34,208 bases of DNA from Sciscionella marina DSM 45152 (GCF_000379465.1 NZ_KB905413.1:167-34374); one strand, 5' to 3'; positions 16,690 through 24,977 are shown, counted from the first letter of the stretch. Numbers and translations are program-made. Notes: generated by a model from the letters alone, not told the origin.

Positions 16690-17712
16690 ATGGTCCAGTT
16701 CTTTACCGGGCTCCAGCCCCTCGAGGCCGGCGAGACCGACCCGGACCGAATGCTCGAGCGGGTCCACGAACTGGACCGGTCGCAGGCGATCGACCGGGTA
16801 CTGGTCGGGTACTCCTCGACCTGGCCGCACAACCATGCGACCGCGCCCTTTGCGCTCGCGGCAACCGAGAAATTCTCCCCGATCGTCGCCCATCGGCCCG
16901 GTGTCATGCCGCCGGTGGCAGCGGCACGATACTTCGCGACCCTGGATGTGTTGGCGCGCGGACGGCTCGCTATCAACCTCGTCGTCGGTGGGTCCGATAA
17001 AGACTTGCGCCGCGAGTCCGACGACCTGCCTAAGGAGGAGCGCTATCGGCGCGCGATCGAGTACCTTGATGTGATCCGCCGAACCTGGACCGCAACCGAT
17101 CAGTTCGACCACCATGGCGACTACTACGCCGCAGAAGCGGTGAAGATCCAAACAAAGCCTGCGCAGGGGCAAGTGCCGATCTTCATGGGCGGGGAGAGCG
17201 ATAACGCGGTCGACTTCGGCGCGCGTCACGCGGACCTGTACATGCTGTGGGGGGAACCGTTCGCGGGCACGAAGGAACGCATCGAACGGGTTGTCGCTGC
17301 ATCCGAACGCTACGAGCGGCAGATGCGGTTCTCGCTGAGCCTACGGCTGTTCGTCGGCGATTCCGACGACGATGCCTGGGCGCAAGCCCGTGCGGTCGAA
17401 CACCAAATCGCGGCAGCGAGTGGCCAGTTCCTCCGTTCCTCCTCGACCGACACTTCGGTGGGGCGGCAGCGGGCGCTGGCGTTGACCGAGGAGGAGCTGC
17501 ATGACGACTGCTTCTGGACCGGGCTGACGAAATTGCTCGGTGGTTTCGCCAACTCCCAAGCGCTCGTCGGCACCGAGGAGCGCATCCTGAACACGTTGGG
17601 CACCTACCGTGATCTCGGCATCGACACGTTCCTGGTGACCACAGGCGCCGAGGCAGCCTGGGACCCGACGCTCGAAGACTTCCTGGCCCGGGCGAAGAAG
17701 GAGCTGGGATGA
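16690..17712 (+). CDS. LLM class flavin-dependent monooxygenase (SsuD-like)
   Basis: A 340-residue bacterial-luciferase-like TIM barrel. Sequence blocks match alkanesulfonate monooxygenase SsuD: LVGYSSTWPHNHATAPFALA, FSPIVAHRPGVMPPVAAARY, LDVLARGRLAINLVVGGSDK and YMLWGEPFAGTKERIERV. SsuD enzymes use FMNH2 from a separate reductase to cleave C-S bonds. Other members of the group attack C-N or C-C bonds, so the substrate may be a sulfonate but is not proven. The reductase at 15047 fits as partner. AAAGGAGG (16677-16684) precedes ATG 16690. A 140-nt gap separates it from the dehydrogenase. Its stop overlaps the ligase start as ATGA. Confidence 0.9.
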   Translation: MVQFFTGLQPLEAGETDPDRMLERVHELDRSQAIDRVLVGYSSTWPHNHATAPFALAATEKFSPIVAHRPGVMPPVAAARYFATLDVLARGRLAINLVVGGSDKDLRRESDDLPKEERYRRAIEYLDVIRRTWTATDQFDHHGDYYAAEAVKIQTKPAQGQVPIFMGGESDNAVDFGARHADLYMLWGEPFAGTKERIERVVAASERYERQMRFSLSLRLFVGDSDDDAWAQARAVEHQIAAASGQFLRSSSTDTSVGRQRALALTEEELHDDCFWTGLTKLLGGFANSQALVGTEERILNTLGTYRDLGIDTFLVTTGAEAAWDPTLEDFLARAKKELG

Positions 17713-19325
17713 CCCGGACCGTCGTGTCACCCAAGGAACTCGCGGACGACACCGTCGGTGGTCTCGTCGCCGCACGGGCCCGGACACTCCAGGACAAGCC
17801 CGCCTTGGTGTCCGGCGATACCGAACTCACCTACGGTCACCTGGACGAGACCGTTTCCCAGGTGGCCCGCGGCCTGCTCGCGATCGGTTCCGCGCCGGGC
17901 GACTCCGTCGGCATCCTGCTGCCCAACCGTGTCGAGTATCTGCTCGCCTGGTTCGGTGCCGCCCGGGCAGGGCTGGTCGAGGTGCCGGTCAACACCGCCT
18001 ACAAGGGCATGTTTCTCGATCACGCGCTGCGCAGTACCGCCGTGCGGGTCTTGGTCACCGAGGCCGGCCTCCTCGAGCTCGTCGCCGACCTTCCCGAACC
18101 ACCTGAAACGCTCACGACGGTGGTCTTGCTGGACGAGGTCAGGCCCAGCCGCACGCTGCCCGGCGTCAGAGTGCTGACCTGGCGTGAGCTTCTCGCCGAC
18201 GGCGAATGCGCAGCCGAGCTGCCCGAGGTCGGCCCGGCGGATCCGGTGGCGATCATGTTGACCTCCGGCACTACCGGCCACAGCAAAGGAGTCGTCTACC
18301 CCAACCGCATGCAAGTGGTCGCCGCCCGAGAGTGCACAGCGCAAATGGGCACCACCCCCGATGAACGGCTTTACACATGCCTGCCGCTGTTCCACGGTGC
18401 TGCGCAGGTCAATCTCGCTTTGCACGGCCTGTACGCCGGTGCGACCGTGGTACTCGGCAGGCGGTTTTCCGCGAGCCGGTTCTGGGACGAGTTGCGCGCG
18501 AATCGCGTCACCCAGTTCAACGCACTCGGCTCGATGCTGCCGGCACTCCTCGCGCAGCCGGCCTCGAACTCCGACCGCGACCACCATGCGCAGCGTGCGT
18601 TTGCCGCCCCCGCCCCAGAAACGGTACTCCAACCGTTCGAGAAACGCTTCGGTGTGCACATCGTCGAAGGCTACGGACTCACCGAGACCAAGAACATTCT
18701 TTACAACCCGCTGTCAGGGCGCAGGATCGGCTCGATCGGGTTGCCCACAGCATCATCCATCGTCGAGGTCCACGACACGTCCGGGCAACCAGCTGCGCCG
18801 GGCCAGGCGGGCGAAATCGTCTACCGCCCCCGTGAGCCGCACATCATGTTTTCCGGCTACCACCACGATGCCGAGGCGACCCTCGCGACGATCCGCGATC
18901 TGTGGTGGCACACAGGGGATCTCGGCTACACCGACGAGGATGGCTACTTCTATTTCATCGACCGTAAGAAAGATGCGCTGCGCCGCCGCGGCGAGAACAT
19001 ATCCTCGCACGAGGTCGAATCCGTACTGCTCGCCTACCCAGGAGTCGTCGCCGCCGCCGTCGTCGGCACACCCTCGGAACTCGGTGAAGACGAGGTACTG
19101 GCCTTACTACAGCTGGAATCCGGACAGCAGCTCGATTTCGCTGAGCTCTTCTCTTACTGCGACCGGTCGATGCCGCACTTCATGGTGCCCCGCTATTACC
19201 GGGTCCTCGACCAGCTACCTGCCACCCCGACCGGCAAAGTGCGCAAGACCGAACTGCGCAGTCAGGGGCGGACCGGCGCATGGGACGCGCAGCTCGCCGG
19301 GCTCACACCGACCCGCCATGCCTGA
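17709..19325 (+). CDS. class I adenylate-forming acyl-CoA synthetase (CaiC/FadD-like)
   Basis: A 538-residue AMP-binding ligase that should activate a carboxylic acid with ATP and CoA. Motifs are MLTSGTTGHSKGVVYPN (phosphate loop, about 180), VEGYGLTETKNILYNP (about 318), WWHTGDLGYTDEDGYFYFID, DRKKDALRRRGENISSHEVE and the terminal PTGKVRKTEL with the catalytic Lys. The overall pattern resembles crotonobetaine/carnitine-CoA ligases and other short-acid ligases; substrate specificity cannot be read safely. It is translationally coupled to the monooxygenase (ATGA overlap), so its substrate is likely the acid formed by, or upstream of, that enzyme. The lyase gene follows. Confidence 0.93.
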   Translation: MTRTVVSPKELADDTVGGLVAARARTLQDKPALVSGDTELTYGHLDETVSQVARGLLAIGSAPGDSVGILLPNRVEYLLAWFGAARAGLVEVPVNTAYKGMFLDHALRSTAVRVLVTEAGLLELVADLPEPPETLTTVVLLDEVRPSRTLPGVRVLTWRELLADGECAAELPEVGPADPVAIMLTSGTTGHSKGVVYPNRMQVVAARECTAQMGTTPDERLYTCLPLFHGAAQVNLALHGLYAGATVVLGRRFSASRFWDELRANRVTQFNALGSMLPALLAQPASNSDRDHHAQRAFAAPAPETVLQPFEKRFGVHIVEGYGLTETKNILYNPLSGRRIGSIGLPTASSIVEVHDTSGQPAAPGQAGEIVYRPREPHIMFSGYHHDAEATLATIRDLWWHTGDLGYTDEDGYFYFIDRKKDALRRRGENISSHEVESVLLAYPGVVAAAVVGTPSELGEDEVLALLQLESGQQLDFAELFSYCDRSMPHFMVPRYYRVLDQLPATPTGKVRKTELRSQGRTGAWDAQLAGLTPTRHA

Positions 19326-19335
19326 AGGAACCACC

Positions 19336-20265
19336 ATGGTCGACGAAGTACACATTCGTGAGATCGCGCCACGCCTGACGTTCCAGAACCATCTCGTCCC
19401 GACCGAGGTCAAAATCGAACTGGTGCGACGACTCATCGACGCCGGGGTCCGGGCATTCGAGCTGTCTTCCTTCGTGCGGCCGGACCTGATCCCGGGACTC
19501 GCCGATGCCGAAGACGTGTTCTCGGGCATCCCTCGTGTGCCCGGGCTGCGCCTAGGCTGCTGTGTTGGCAATACTCACGGACTCGTGCGGGCTATCGACG
19601 CCGGCGCGGATGCCGCGTCGTTCCTGCTGTCGGCCGACGAGGACTTCGCCCTCGCCAACACCGGACGCTCCACGACAGAATCCCTGAGCGAACTCGAACG
19701 CATGGCGGCCTACGCCGCCGACTACGACATCGTGCTCGCCACGTACGTGATTTTCGCCTGGGGCGGCCCCACCGGCCCCGCCAGGGACGGAGCACAGCTT
19801 GAACCACTGGCGCGCCGGTTGCTCGATATCGGCGTGGATCATTGGATCCTCGCCGACTCGTCCGGATACGCGGCCCCGCCGCAGGTGCGCGAGCTCGTGA
19901 CCACCGCACTCGCCCATGTACCCGCCGAAAATCTCACCGTGCAGATACACGACACGCGCGGCATGGGCCTGGCCGCCTTGCCGTCCCTGCTCGAGCTTGG
20001 TATTCGCAACATCGATACCGCGCTCGCAGGCAGCGGTGGACACCCCGCCATGCCAGGTACTCCGGGGGGCGGAATTTGCACCGAAGACGCCATCCAGTTC
20101 CTCGAACTGTGTGGCGTACCGACCGGCATCCACCTGCCCCGGCTCGTCGACACGGCCAACTGGTTCGCCGAGCAAATCGGCATACCCAACAAAGGTTTCG
20201 TACGGCACACCGGCCCGGTACCACGTGAGAACGGGGCCACGAAGCCACTGACATTCACCTGGTGA
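19336..20265 (+). CDS. HMG-CoA lyase-like protein with altered active site
   Basis: A 309-residue TIM barrel of the HMGL-like/DRE family. The overall pattern is clear: HIREIAPRLTFQN at the start, VGNTHGLVRAIDAGADAASF, SADEDFALANTGRSTTES, a late IHDTRGMGLAALPSLLELGI and GGICTED. Compared with human HMG-CoA lyase, several key positions differ. The metal ligand Asp42 corresponds to Leu14, His233 to Gln203, Asn275 to Gly246 and catalytic Cys266 to His236, while Arg41 (Arg13) and His235 (His205) remain. It is therefore unlikely to be a normal HMG-CoA lyase. It could cleave or rearrange another CoA ester made by the preceding ligase. ATG 19336 with GAAGGA upstream is preferred to ATG 19318, which overlaps the ligase. 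Confidence 0.8.
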   Translation: MVDEVHIREIAPRLTFQNHLVPTEVKIELVRRLIDAGVRAFELSSFVRPDLIPGLADAEDVFSGIPRVPGLRLGCCVGNTHGLVRAIDAGADAASFLLSADEDFALANTGRSTTESLSELERMAAYAADYDIVLATYVIFAWGGPTGPARDGAQLEPLARRLLDIGVDHWILADSSGYAAPPQVRELVTTALAHVPAENLTVQIHDTRGMGLAALPSLLELGIRNIDTALAGSGGHPAMPGTPGGGICTEDAIQFLELCGVPTGIHLPRLVDTANWFAEQIGIPNKGFVRHTGPVPRENGATKPLTFTW

Positions 20266-20292
20266 CAAAGCTACCGAACCAAGGAGAAAGCC

Positions 20293-21759
20293 ATGCCGAA
20301 AGTTGTCGTCGCCGGCGCGGGTTTGGCCGGGCTCACCGCCGCGATCTCCGCTCGTGAAGCCGGTGCGAACGTGGTACTGCTGGAGAAAGGCGACCGCACC
20401 GACGTCGGCGGCAACGCCGCGTTCTCCGGAGGATTATTCCTATTCTGCTACGACGGACCGGCCGATCTGACCTCGATCACCCAGGACTACGAAGCCGGCA
20501 TGTGGGCCGACCGGATCGAGGCGCCGCCGTACACCACTGAGGCCTACACGGACGAGTTGATGGCGATGAGCAACGGCCGCGCCGACCCGCAACTCGTCAG
20601 AGCACTCACGAACAGGTCGCTCGACACCGTGCGGTGGCTCACCGAGAAAGGCGTGCGCTTCACCTTCAACCGCACTGTGGGTGCCCACGTTCGTGAGGGC
20701 ATCCTGCACATCCCGCCTGGGCAGATTCTGACCAGCACCGGCAACGGCATGTCGCGCGGGTTCGAGGTGATCAAACCGTTGGTGCGGCGCGCCGAGCAGC
20801 TCGGGGTCGAGTTCCGCTGGTCCACGCCGCTCGTCGAAGTGCTTCGTAGCAATGGACGTGCCGTTGCTGCCGCAGTCGGCGACGATGAACCCGTACCGGC
20901 CGACGCACTGGTGATCACTAGCGGTGGGTTTCAGGCAAACACCGAACTGCGGCGCCGTTACCTGGGGCCGGAGTGGGAGAACGTCAAACTCCGTGGCACC
21001 CGCTTGGCCACGGGTGACGGGCTCACGGCGGCGCTGCGTGCCGGCGCGGGTGAGGCTGGAACGTGGGCAAGCTGCCACTCGGCGGCCGTGGATCCGACAA
21101 TGCCCTCGCCTGGGTGCAGCGAGGCAGCACCACCGTTCCCACTGCACGGTTTCTGGCTTGGCGTGCTCGTCAACCGGGATGGCGAGCGGTTCGTCGACGA
21201 AGGCCCCGGCCCCTGGGTGAAGAACTACTCGAAAATGGGCAAGGCGATCATGCGCCAACCGGGTTGCGAGGCGTACGAGATCTTCGACCAACGCACCGCG
21301 AAACGCGTGGCCGACGAGTTCGCCGGGGACGCGGTCCCGATCGTGGCGGCCACCGTGCCCGAACTCGCCGAGCGCATCGGCACCCCAGCTGACGCGCTCG
21401 TCCGAACGATCAAGGAGTTCAATCGCGCCTGCCAAGACAGCCGGACCGCGAAAGGCATCACGCCCCCCAAATCGCAGGACGCCACTCCACTGGACCACCC
21501 GCCGTTTGTCGCCTACCATGCCGTCGCCGGGTTGACGTTTACCTTCGGCGGGGTACGGATAGACCCGAACGGACGGGCCCTCGATCCCGACGGCGTCCCC
21601 GTACCCGGTCTGTACGCGGCGGGTGAGGCCACCGGGGGCCTGTTCTATGGGGACTACCCCGGCGGTGCCGCCCTTATGCGCGCCGCGGTATTCGGCCGCG
21701 CAGCGGGCCGCACCGCCGCGATCGAGGGTTCCGATTCAGCCGGACTGGAGAGTTTCTAG
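20293..21759 (+). CDS. FAD-dependent dehydrogenase/fumarate reductase flavoprotein family (TcuA-like)
   Basis: A 488-residue FAD_binding_2 flavoprotein. The dinucleotide motif VVVAGAGLAGLTAAISAREA is followed by LLEKG and GGNAAFSGGLFLF. The second FAD contact region is GLYAAGEATGGLFYGDYPGG near the C-terminus. This layout fits tricarballylate dehydrogenase TcuA, fumarate reductase flavoprotein and 3-ketosteroid dehydrogenase; TcuA is closest by feel because of the GGNA.FSGG..F.YDG block. It should desaturate a CH-CH bond next to a carbonyl or carboxylate. AAGGAG lies upstream of ATG 20293 and the gene follows the lyase by 27 nt. Its last 24 nt overlap the convergent MmgE/PrpD gene. Confidence 0.88.
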   Translation: MPKVVVAGAGLAGLTAAISAREAGANVVLLEKGDRTDVGGNAAFSGGLFLFCYDGPADLTSITQDYEAGMWADRIEAPPYTTEAYTDELMAMSNGRADPQLVRALTNRSLDTVRWLTEKGVRFTFNRTVGAHVREGILHIPPGQILTSTGNGMSRGFEVIKPLVRRAEQLGVEFRWSTPLVEVLRSNGRAVAAAVGDDEPVPADALVITSGGFQANTELRRRYLGPEWENVKLRGTRLATGDGLTAALRAGAGEAGTWASCHSAAVDPTMPSPGCSEAAPPFPLHGFWLGVLVNRDGERFVDEGPGPWVKNYSKMGKAIMRQPGCEAYEIFDQRTAKRVADEFAGDAVPIVAATVPELAERIGTPADALVRTIKEFNRACQDSRTAKGITPPKSQDATPLDHPPFVAYHAVAGLTFTFGGVRIDPNGRALDPDGVPVPGLYAAGEATGGLFYGDYPGGAALMRAAVFGRAAGRTAAIEGSDSAGLESF

Positions 21760-23082
21760 CAGGCGCGACAACGGGATCCGGTCGAGACCAGCAATGCAGT
21801 CCAAGATCGCCTGGCTGCCGGCGCGGCCGTAAACGGGATCAACTGCCAAATGAAACCGCCGGACGATCTGCACGGCGGTCATCGAGGGAAAGGCATCCTG
21901 CTCGGCAACCAGCGTGGACCCGTTGTCGAGTAGCACCTCGACATGGGATCCATTCCGCTGTGGGAATTCCTTGGTAAGGTGCGGATCCACCGTCAGCCGC
22001 GACCGGGCGGCCAACTGTTTCGTCCCGAGGTCATCGAGGTTCTTCCAGTTCTGGTCGAAGATACCGCCAGTCACGAGTACGGAAGCAACGCTGAACTGCA
22101 CACTCAACTGCGCGGCGACGACATCGGTGACCGGGCCGCTGTTGTTGCACCCCGGATACCGCACCGCCTGCTCTGGGAGTCGGATGCCGACTGCTTCGAT
22201 GCGCTTCCAGTCCGGATGGTGCCGTCGCACGATCTCCTCGGCCAACTGGCACGGCCCCTGGACGTAGATGCACGCCGGGGCGGGCTTGTGCACGATGTCG
22301 CGAATCGCGTAACCGCTGCCCAGCCCTTCGATGAGCCGGGACGACCGGTGCCGCGCACCGAAGCCCGCGAGCAATCCCGCCTCGCCCTCCAGGGCACCGC
22401 GGGCCGCGGTCAATTTGTGGCGTGCCAGCAAGGCCGCCTCCACACCCGCCCGCGCAGCCATCGCCGAATGCAGCACATGCTCCTGCGTACCGGCGCGCGC
22501 CCATTCGTTGAGCCCGCACGCGGCACTCGCCGCCATGCCGAGCGCGCCCTGAGTGCCGTGGCGATCGAGCGCCAAGAGGTGCGCACATGCCGCGGCCGCC
22601 GCGACCGGTCCCGTCAGACCGGTCGGCCGGAACGTCGCAGCCACCCCCGGCGTGATCAGTGCGGAACCGAGACGGCACATTACTTCATAGCCGACCACCA
22701 CCGCGGACAACAACCGGCCGGCAGGCACATCCTCCTGCTCCGCCAACGCCAGTAGTGCGGGAAAAAGCACCATGCCAGGATGCGAGGAGCTCTCGACGTG
22801 CGTGTCAGTGCGAGCAGTCGCCGCCGCCGACACACTGGTGAGATAAGCCGCAGTCGGAGCGGTGGCACGTGTGGCCGCACCCAGCACCTGCGCGGCACCC
22901 TCATCCCCACCGGATACACCCAGTGCCTTCACGGCTGAGCGCGCTTCTTCCGAAGAAACGAGCGCCGCGGACAAAAAGTCCGCCAGACACAACTTGGCCT
23001 TGACGATGACGTCCCCTGGCATCCGTTGCGTTGCCACGCTCACACAAAAGCCCGCCAACTCACCCGTGATGTCACCGCACAT
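21736..23082 (-). CDS. MmgE/PrpD family protein (first copy)
   Basis: A 448-residue protein of the family that includes 2-methylcitrate dehydratase, cis-aconitate decarboxylase and iminodisuccinate epimerase. Family parts visible are LCLADFLSAALVSSEEA, a THVESSSHPGMVLFPALLAL block and VHKPAPACIYVQGP, matching the KPYPxC region. The usual acidic LDFDD before the DTH motif is replaced by TARTD, so catalysis may differ from typical PrpD. It is transcribed toward the FAD dehydrogenase and overlaps it by 24 nt tail to tail. ATG 23082 has TATACT exactly 6 nt upstream and no ribosome-binding site, so it is probably leaderless. It likely belongs to the MarR-controlled pathway. Confidence 0.88.
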   Translation of the reverse strand: MCGDITGELAGFCVSVATQRMPGDVIVKAKLCLADFLSAALVSSEEARSAVKALGVSGGDEGAAQVLGAATRATAPTAAYLTSVSAAATARTDTHVESSSHPGMVLFPALLALAEQEDVPAGRLLSAVVVGYEVMCRLGSALITPGVAATFRPTGLTGPVAAAAACAHLLALDRHGTQGALGMAASAACGLNEWARAGTQEHVLHSAMAARAGVEAALLARHKLTAARGALEGEAGLLAGFGARHRSSRLIEGLGSGYAIRDIVHKPAPACIYVQGPCQLAEEIVRRHHPDWKRIEAVGIRLPEQAVRYPGCNNSGPVTDVVAAQLSVQFSVASVLVTGGIFDQNWKNLDDLGTKQLAARSRLTVDPHLTKEFPQRNGSHVEVLLDNGSTLVAEQDAFPSMTAVQIVRRFHLAVDPVYGRAGSQAILDCIAGLDRIPLSRLLETLQSG

Positions 23083-23102
23083 GCCTGTAGTATAAGCATA
23101 CT
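23083..23102 (-). promoter_or_regulatory. leaderless promoter of MmgE/PrpD with AGCATACT element (site C)
   Basis: TATACT (23094-23089, minus strand) is followed by ACAGGC and the ATG at 23082. The top strand reads AGTATAAGCATACT (23089-23102), an inverted repeat AGTAT-AAGC-ATACT. It shares TATAAGCAT(G/A)CT with site A at ribBA. The spacing from -10 to ATG is identical at sites A, B and C. Confidence 0.5.
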
Positions 23103-23107
23103 GCTGA

Positions 23108-23123
23108 TAAGTTAGCTAACTTA
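23108..23123. promoter_or_regulatory. perfect 16-bp palindrome in a divergent intergenic region
   Basis: TAAGTTAGCTAACTTA reads identically on both strands. It lies in the 57-bp space between the MmgE/PrpD and NIPSNAP starts, about 14-29 nt upstream of the MmgE -10 and 17 nt before the NIPSNAP start. Perfect palindromes of this size are typical TetR, GntR or MarR operators. Its sequence differs from sites A-C, so a second regulator could act here. Confidence 0.6.
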
Positions 23124-23139
23124 CTTATGGAGTGTTGCC

Positions 23140-23754
23140 GTGCTGTACGAACTCACCAACCTCGCACTGAAGCTGTACACCGTGCCGAAAGCGCTATCCA
23201 CGCTGGAGGACTACACCACCGGCGTCGCGGCGCGTGGCAGATTATTGGGCTGCTGGGAAATAGAGCATGGCATCATCGTCGGCCGGGTAATCCTCCTTCG
23301 CGAGTTCCAGGACGCCGTACAACTCACTGAGGAGCGAGAGCAGATTCTCGCCAGCTCCAATCCCTTCGGGATCGGTGAGTACTTGGAGTCGTTCACCGTC
23401 GAGAGCTATGCGCAGTTCCCTTTCCTGCCGCCTGTCCGCACCGGAAGGTGCGGCAACGTCTACGAGATTCGCACCTATAGGTTGAAAGTAGGTGGACTTC
23501 TCCCGACGATGTCCGGCTGGGAAGCCGCGTTACCCGAACGCACCAAGCTTTTCCCTCTGACCACGGCGATGTACGGCCTGGACGGCGCACCTCGAATCAC
23601 GCACATCTGGCCTTTCCCCAGCCTCGACGAACGTTTGACCATTCGCCGCAACTCCTACGAACGCGGTATCTGGCCCCCGAAAAACGGCCCGGAGAACATC
23701 ACTCATGCGACTTCCACCATCGCCCTTCCCACCGCCTTCTCACCGTTACATTGA
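23140..23754 (+). CDS. NIPSNAP family protein
   Basis: A 204-residue protein made of two tandem NIPSNAP-like ferredoxin-type domains. The first begins MLYELTNLALKLYTV and the second begins NVYEIRTYRLKVGG near residue 103, matching the YEIRTY.LKPG pattern, with LFPLTTAMYGLDGAPRITHI later. The biochemical role of the family is poorly defined; in bacteria members often sit next to monooxygenase and degradation genes. GTG 23140 is chosen because GGAG (23129-23132) is 7 nt upstream and the domain begins at once. It diverges from MmgE/PrpD and is probably coregulated with it. Confidence 0.85.
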   Translation: MLYELTNLALKLYTVPKALSTLEDYTTGVAARGRLLGCWEIEHGIIVGRVILLREFQDAVQLTEEREQILASSNPFGIGEYLESFTVESYAQFPFLPPVRTGRCGNVYEIRTYRLKVGGLLPTMSGWEAALPERTKLFPLTTAMYGLDGAPRITHIWPFPSLDERLTIRRNSYERGIWPPKNGPENITHATSTIALPTAFSPLH

Positions 23755-23900
23755 GCTGCACACCACCTCGAACCGGCGCTTCAGACGCCGTGATGATCCA
23801 TCAGTCGAATACGCTGCCGGACACACTCGTTCCAACATCGCGAGAAGGTTCAACCGAGGTGGGGACATGCCTGAGGTCGGCGGCATCGGGATTCAGCTTG
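23755..23900. other. convergent gap between NIPSNAP and hydrolase genes
   Basis: A short hairpin CGGCG-cttcaga-CGCCG occupies 23774-23790, 20 nt after the NIPSNAP stop. It has no T tract, so terminator activity is doubtful. Nothing else was recognised. Confidence 0.25.
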
Positions 23901-24977
23901 TCAATGGACTGCCGTGTCAATCCATCGGCTTGCCGCGCGATACCACTCCTGGGCGTTGCGTTCGAGGTTGATGCAGTGCCCGGCATTCGGGAGTACATAC
24001 CCCTGCAACTGGGCGCCGGGTCCGTAGTACGGGGCCTCGTGTCGGCGTATGGCCTGTCCGCTGGAACAGTCCCGTCCCCCTAGTCCGGCACAGAAAAATT
24101 TGTCCTTCCCACCCTCGACGACGAGTGTCGGAACATTGATATGACGTGTCAGACCGTCGAGCTGATGGACCGGGAAGGCCATTTCGGGTAATGGCAAGGT
24201 CGCTTTCGTTTGTTCATCGACTACGGGCACTTCCGGATCGGTGTCAGCAGGATTGTAAAACAGCCCCGCCCTCGTACCGGGTCGGGTCGTAATATATGTC
24301 GGATCCAAAACGTAGCGGAATTTTGGATCTAGCATCGCCGGTTGTACAGATGTCCCCAATCCGACGATAGCACGTAGTGTGATCGGGAGGAGAGGGTTCG
24401 GGTGCATCATGCCGGTTACGATGAGCCCGTCGATGTCTCGGTATGTCGCTGCTTCCACCCACGCCACCGCTGATCCGACCGAATGGCCCTCGAGAACAAC
24501 TTTCCTGAAGCTTCTGTCTCCGATGGCTCCGCCACGCAGGTCACGAATGAGCTGGTGCACTGTCCGAGCTACAGCAGACAGTGTCACCGATGCACCGAGA
24601 GGAAGCGAACTACGCCCCGATCCGATCGGGTCGATAGTGAAAGTCGCTTTGCCGCTCTCGGCCATAGCACGAACATACGAATAGCGTTCTGGGCGATAGG
24701 GGAAGTCCCAATAACTGTGGTCATAAGCACCACCGGGAACCAACAACTGAACGGTGCGCGTTTGCCCACTGGACGGAAGGCAGAGTCGGCCATGAACTTG
24801 AAAATGTGCCGGTCCATGTGCAACAAGTCGAACTGGCGTGATTGTGTTCATACAACGGATACCTTGGCCATCAGCGGCATAAGCAGGTGCCGATTCCGAG
24901 GTGCCGAAAATCGCGGCGGTGATGAGCACTGCGAGCACAGTCAAGAAGCGCGGGCTTCGTATATTACGCGGGAGCAT
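23901..24977 (-). CDS. secreted alpha/beta hydrolase
   Basis: A 358-residue alpha/beta hydrolase with a Sec signal peptide (MLPRNIRSPRFLTVLAVLIT, likely cut after AYA at 32-34). The nucleophile elbow is GHSVG with Ser166. An acid candidate lies in VVEGGKDKFF and the catalytic His in NAGHCINLE near the end. It probably hydrolyses an ester or amide outside the cell. ATG 24977 is chosen because GGAAGG lies 6-7 nt upstream and the signal peptide begins there; the frame is open to 25148. By eye its GC content is lower than the neighbours and it uses more A/T-ending codons, which suggests a separate origin. A promoter with a site-B-like operator lies about 275 bp upstream. Confidence 0.87.
   Translation of the reverse strand: MLPRNIRSPRFLTVLAVLITAAIFGTSESAPAYAADGQGIRCMNTITPVRLVAHGPAHFQVHGRLCLPSSGQTRTVQLLVPGGAYDHSYWDFPYRPERYSYVRAMAESGKATFTIDPIGSGRSSLPLGASVTLSAVARTVHQLIRDLRGGAIGDRSFRKVVLEGHSVGSAVAWVEAATYRDIDGLIVTGMMHPNPLLPITLRAIVGLGTSVQPAMLDPKFRYVLDPTYITTRPGTRAGLFYNPADTDPEVPVVDEQTKATLPLPEMAFPVHQLDGLTRHINVPTLVVEGGKDKFFCAGLGGRDCSSGQAIRRHEAPYYGPGAQLQGYVLPNAGHCINLERNAQEWYRAASRWIDTAVH

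Noticed and set aside
18361-19335. Long in-frame extension upstream of the HMGL-like gene
   Set aside because: It runs inside the acyl-CoA synthetase gene in another frame and has no protein character; only the part from 19336 is real.
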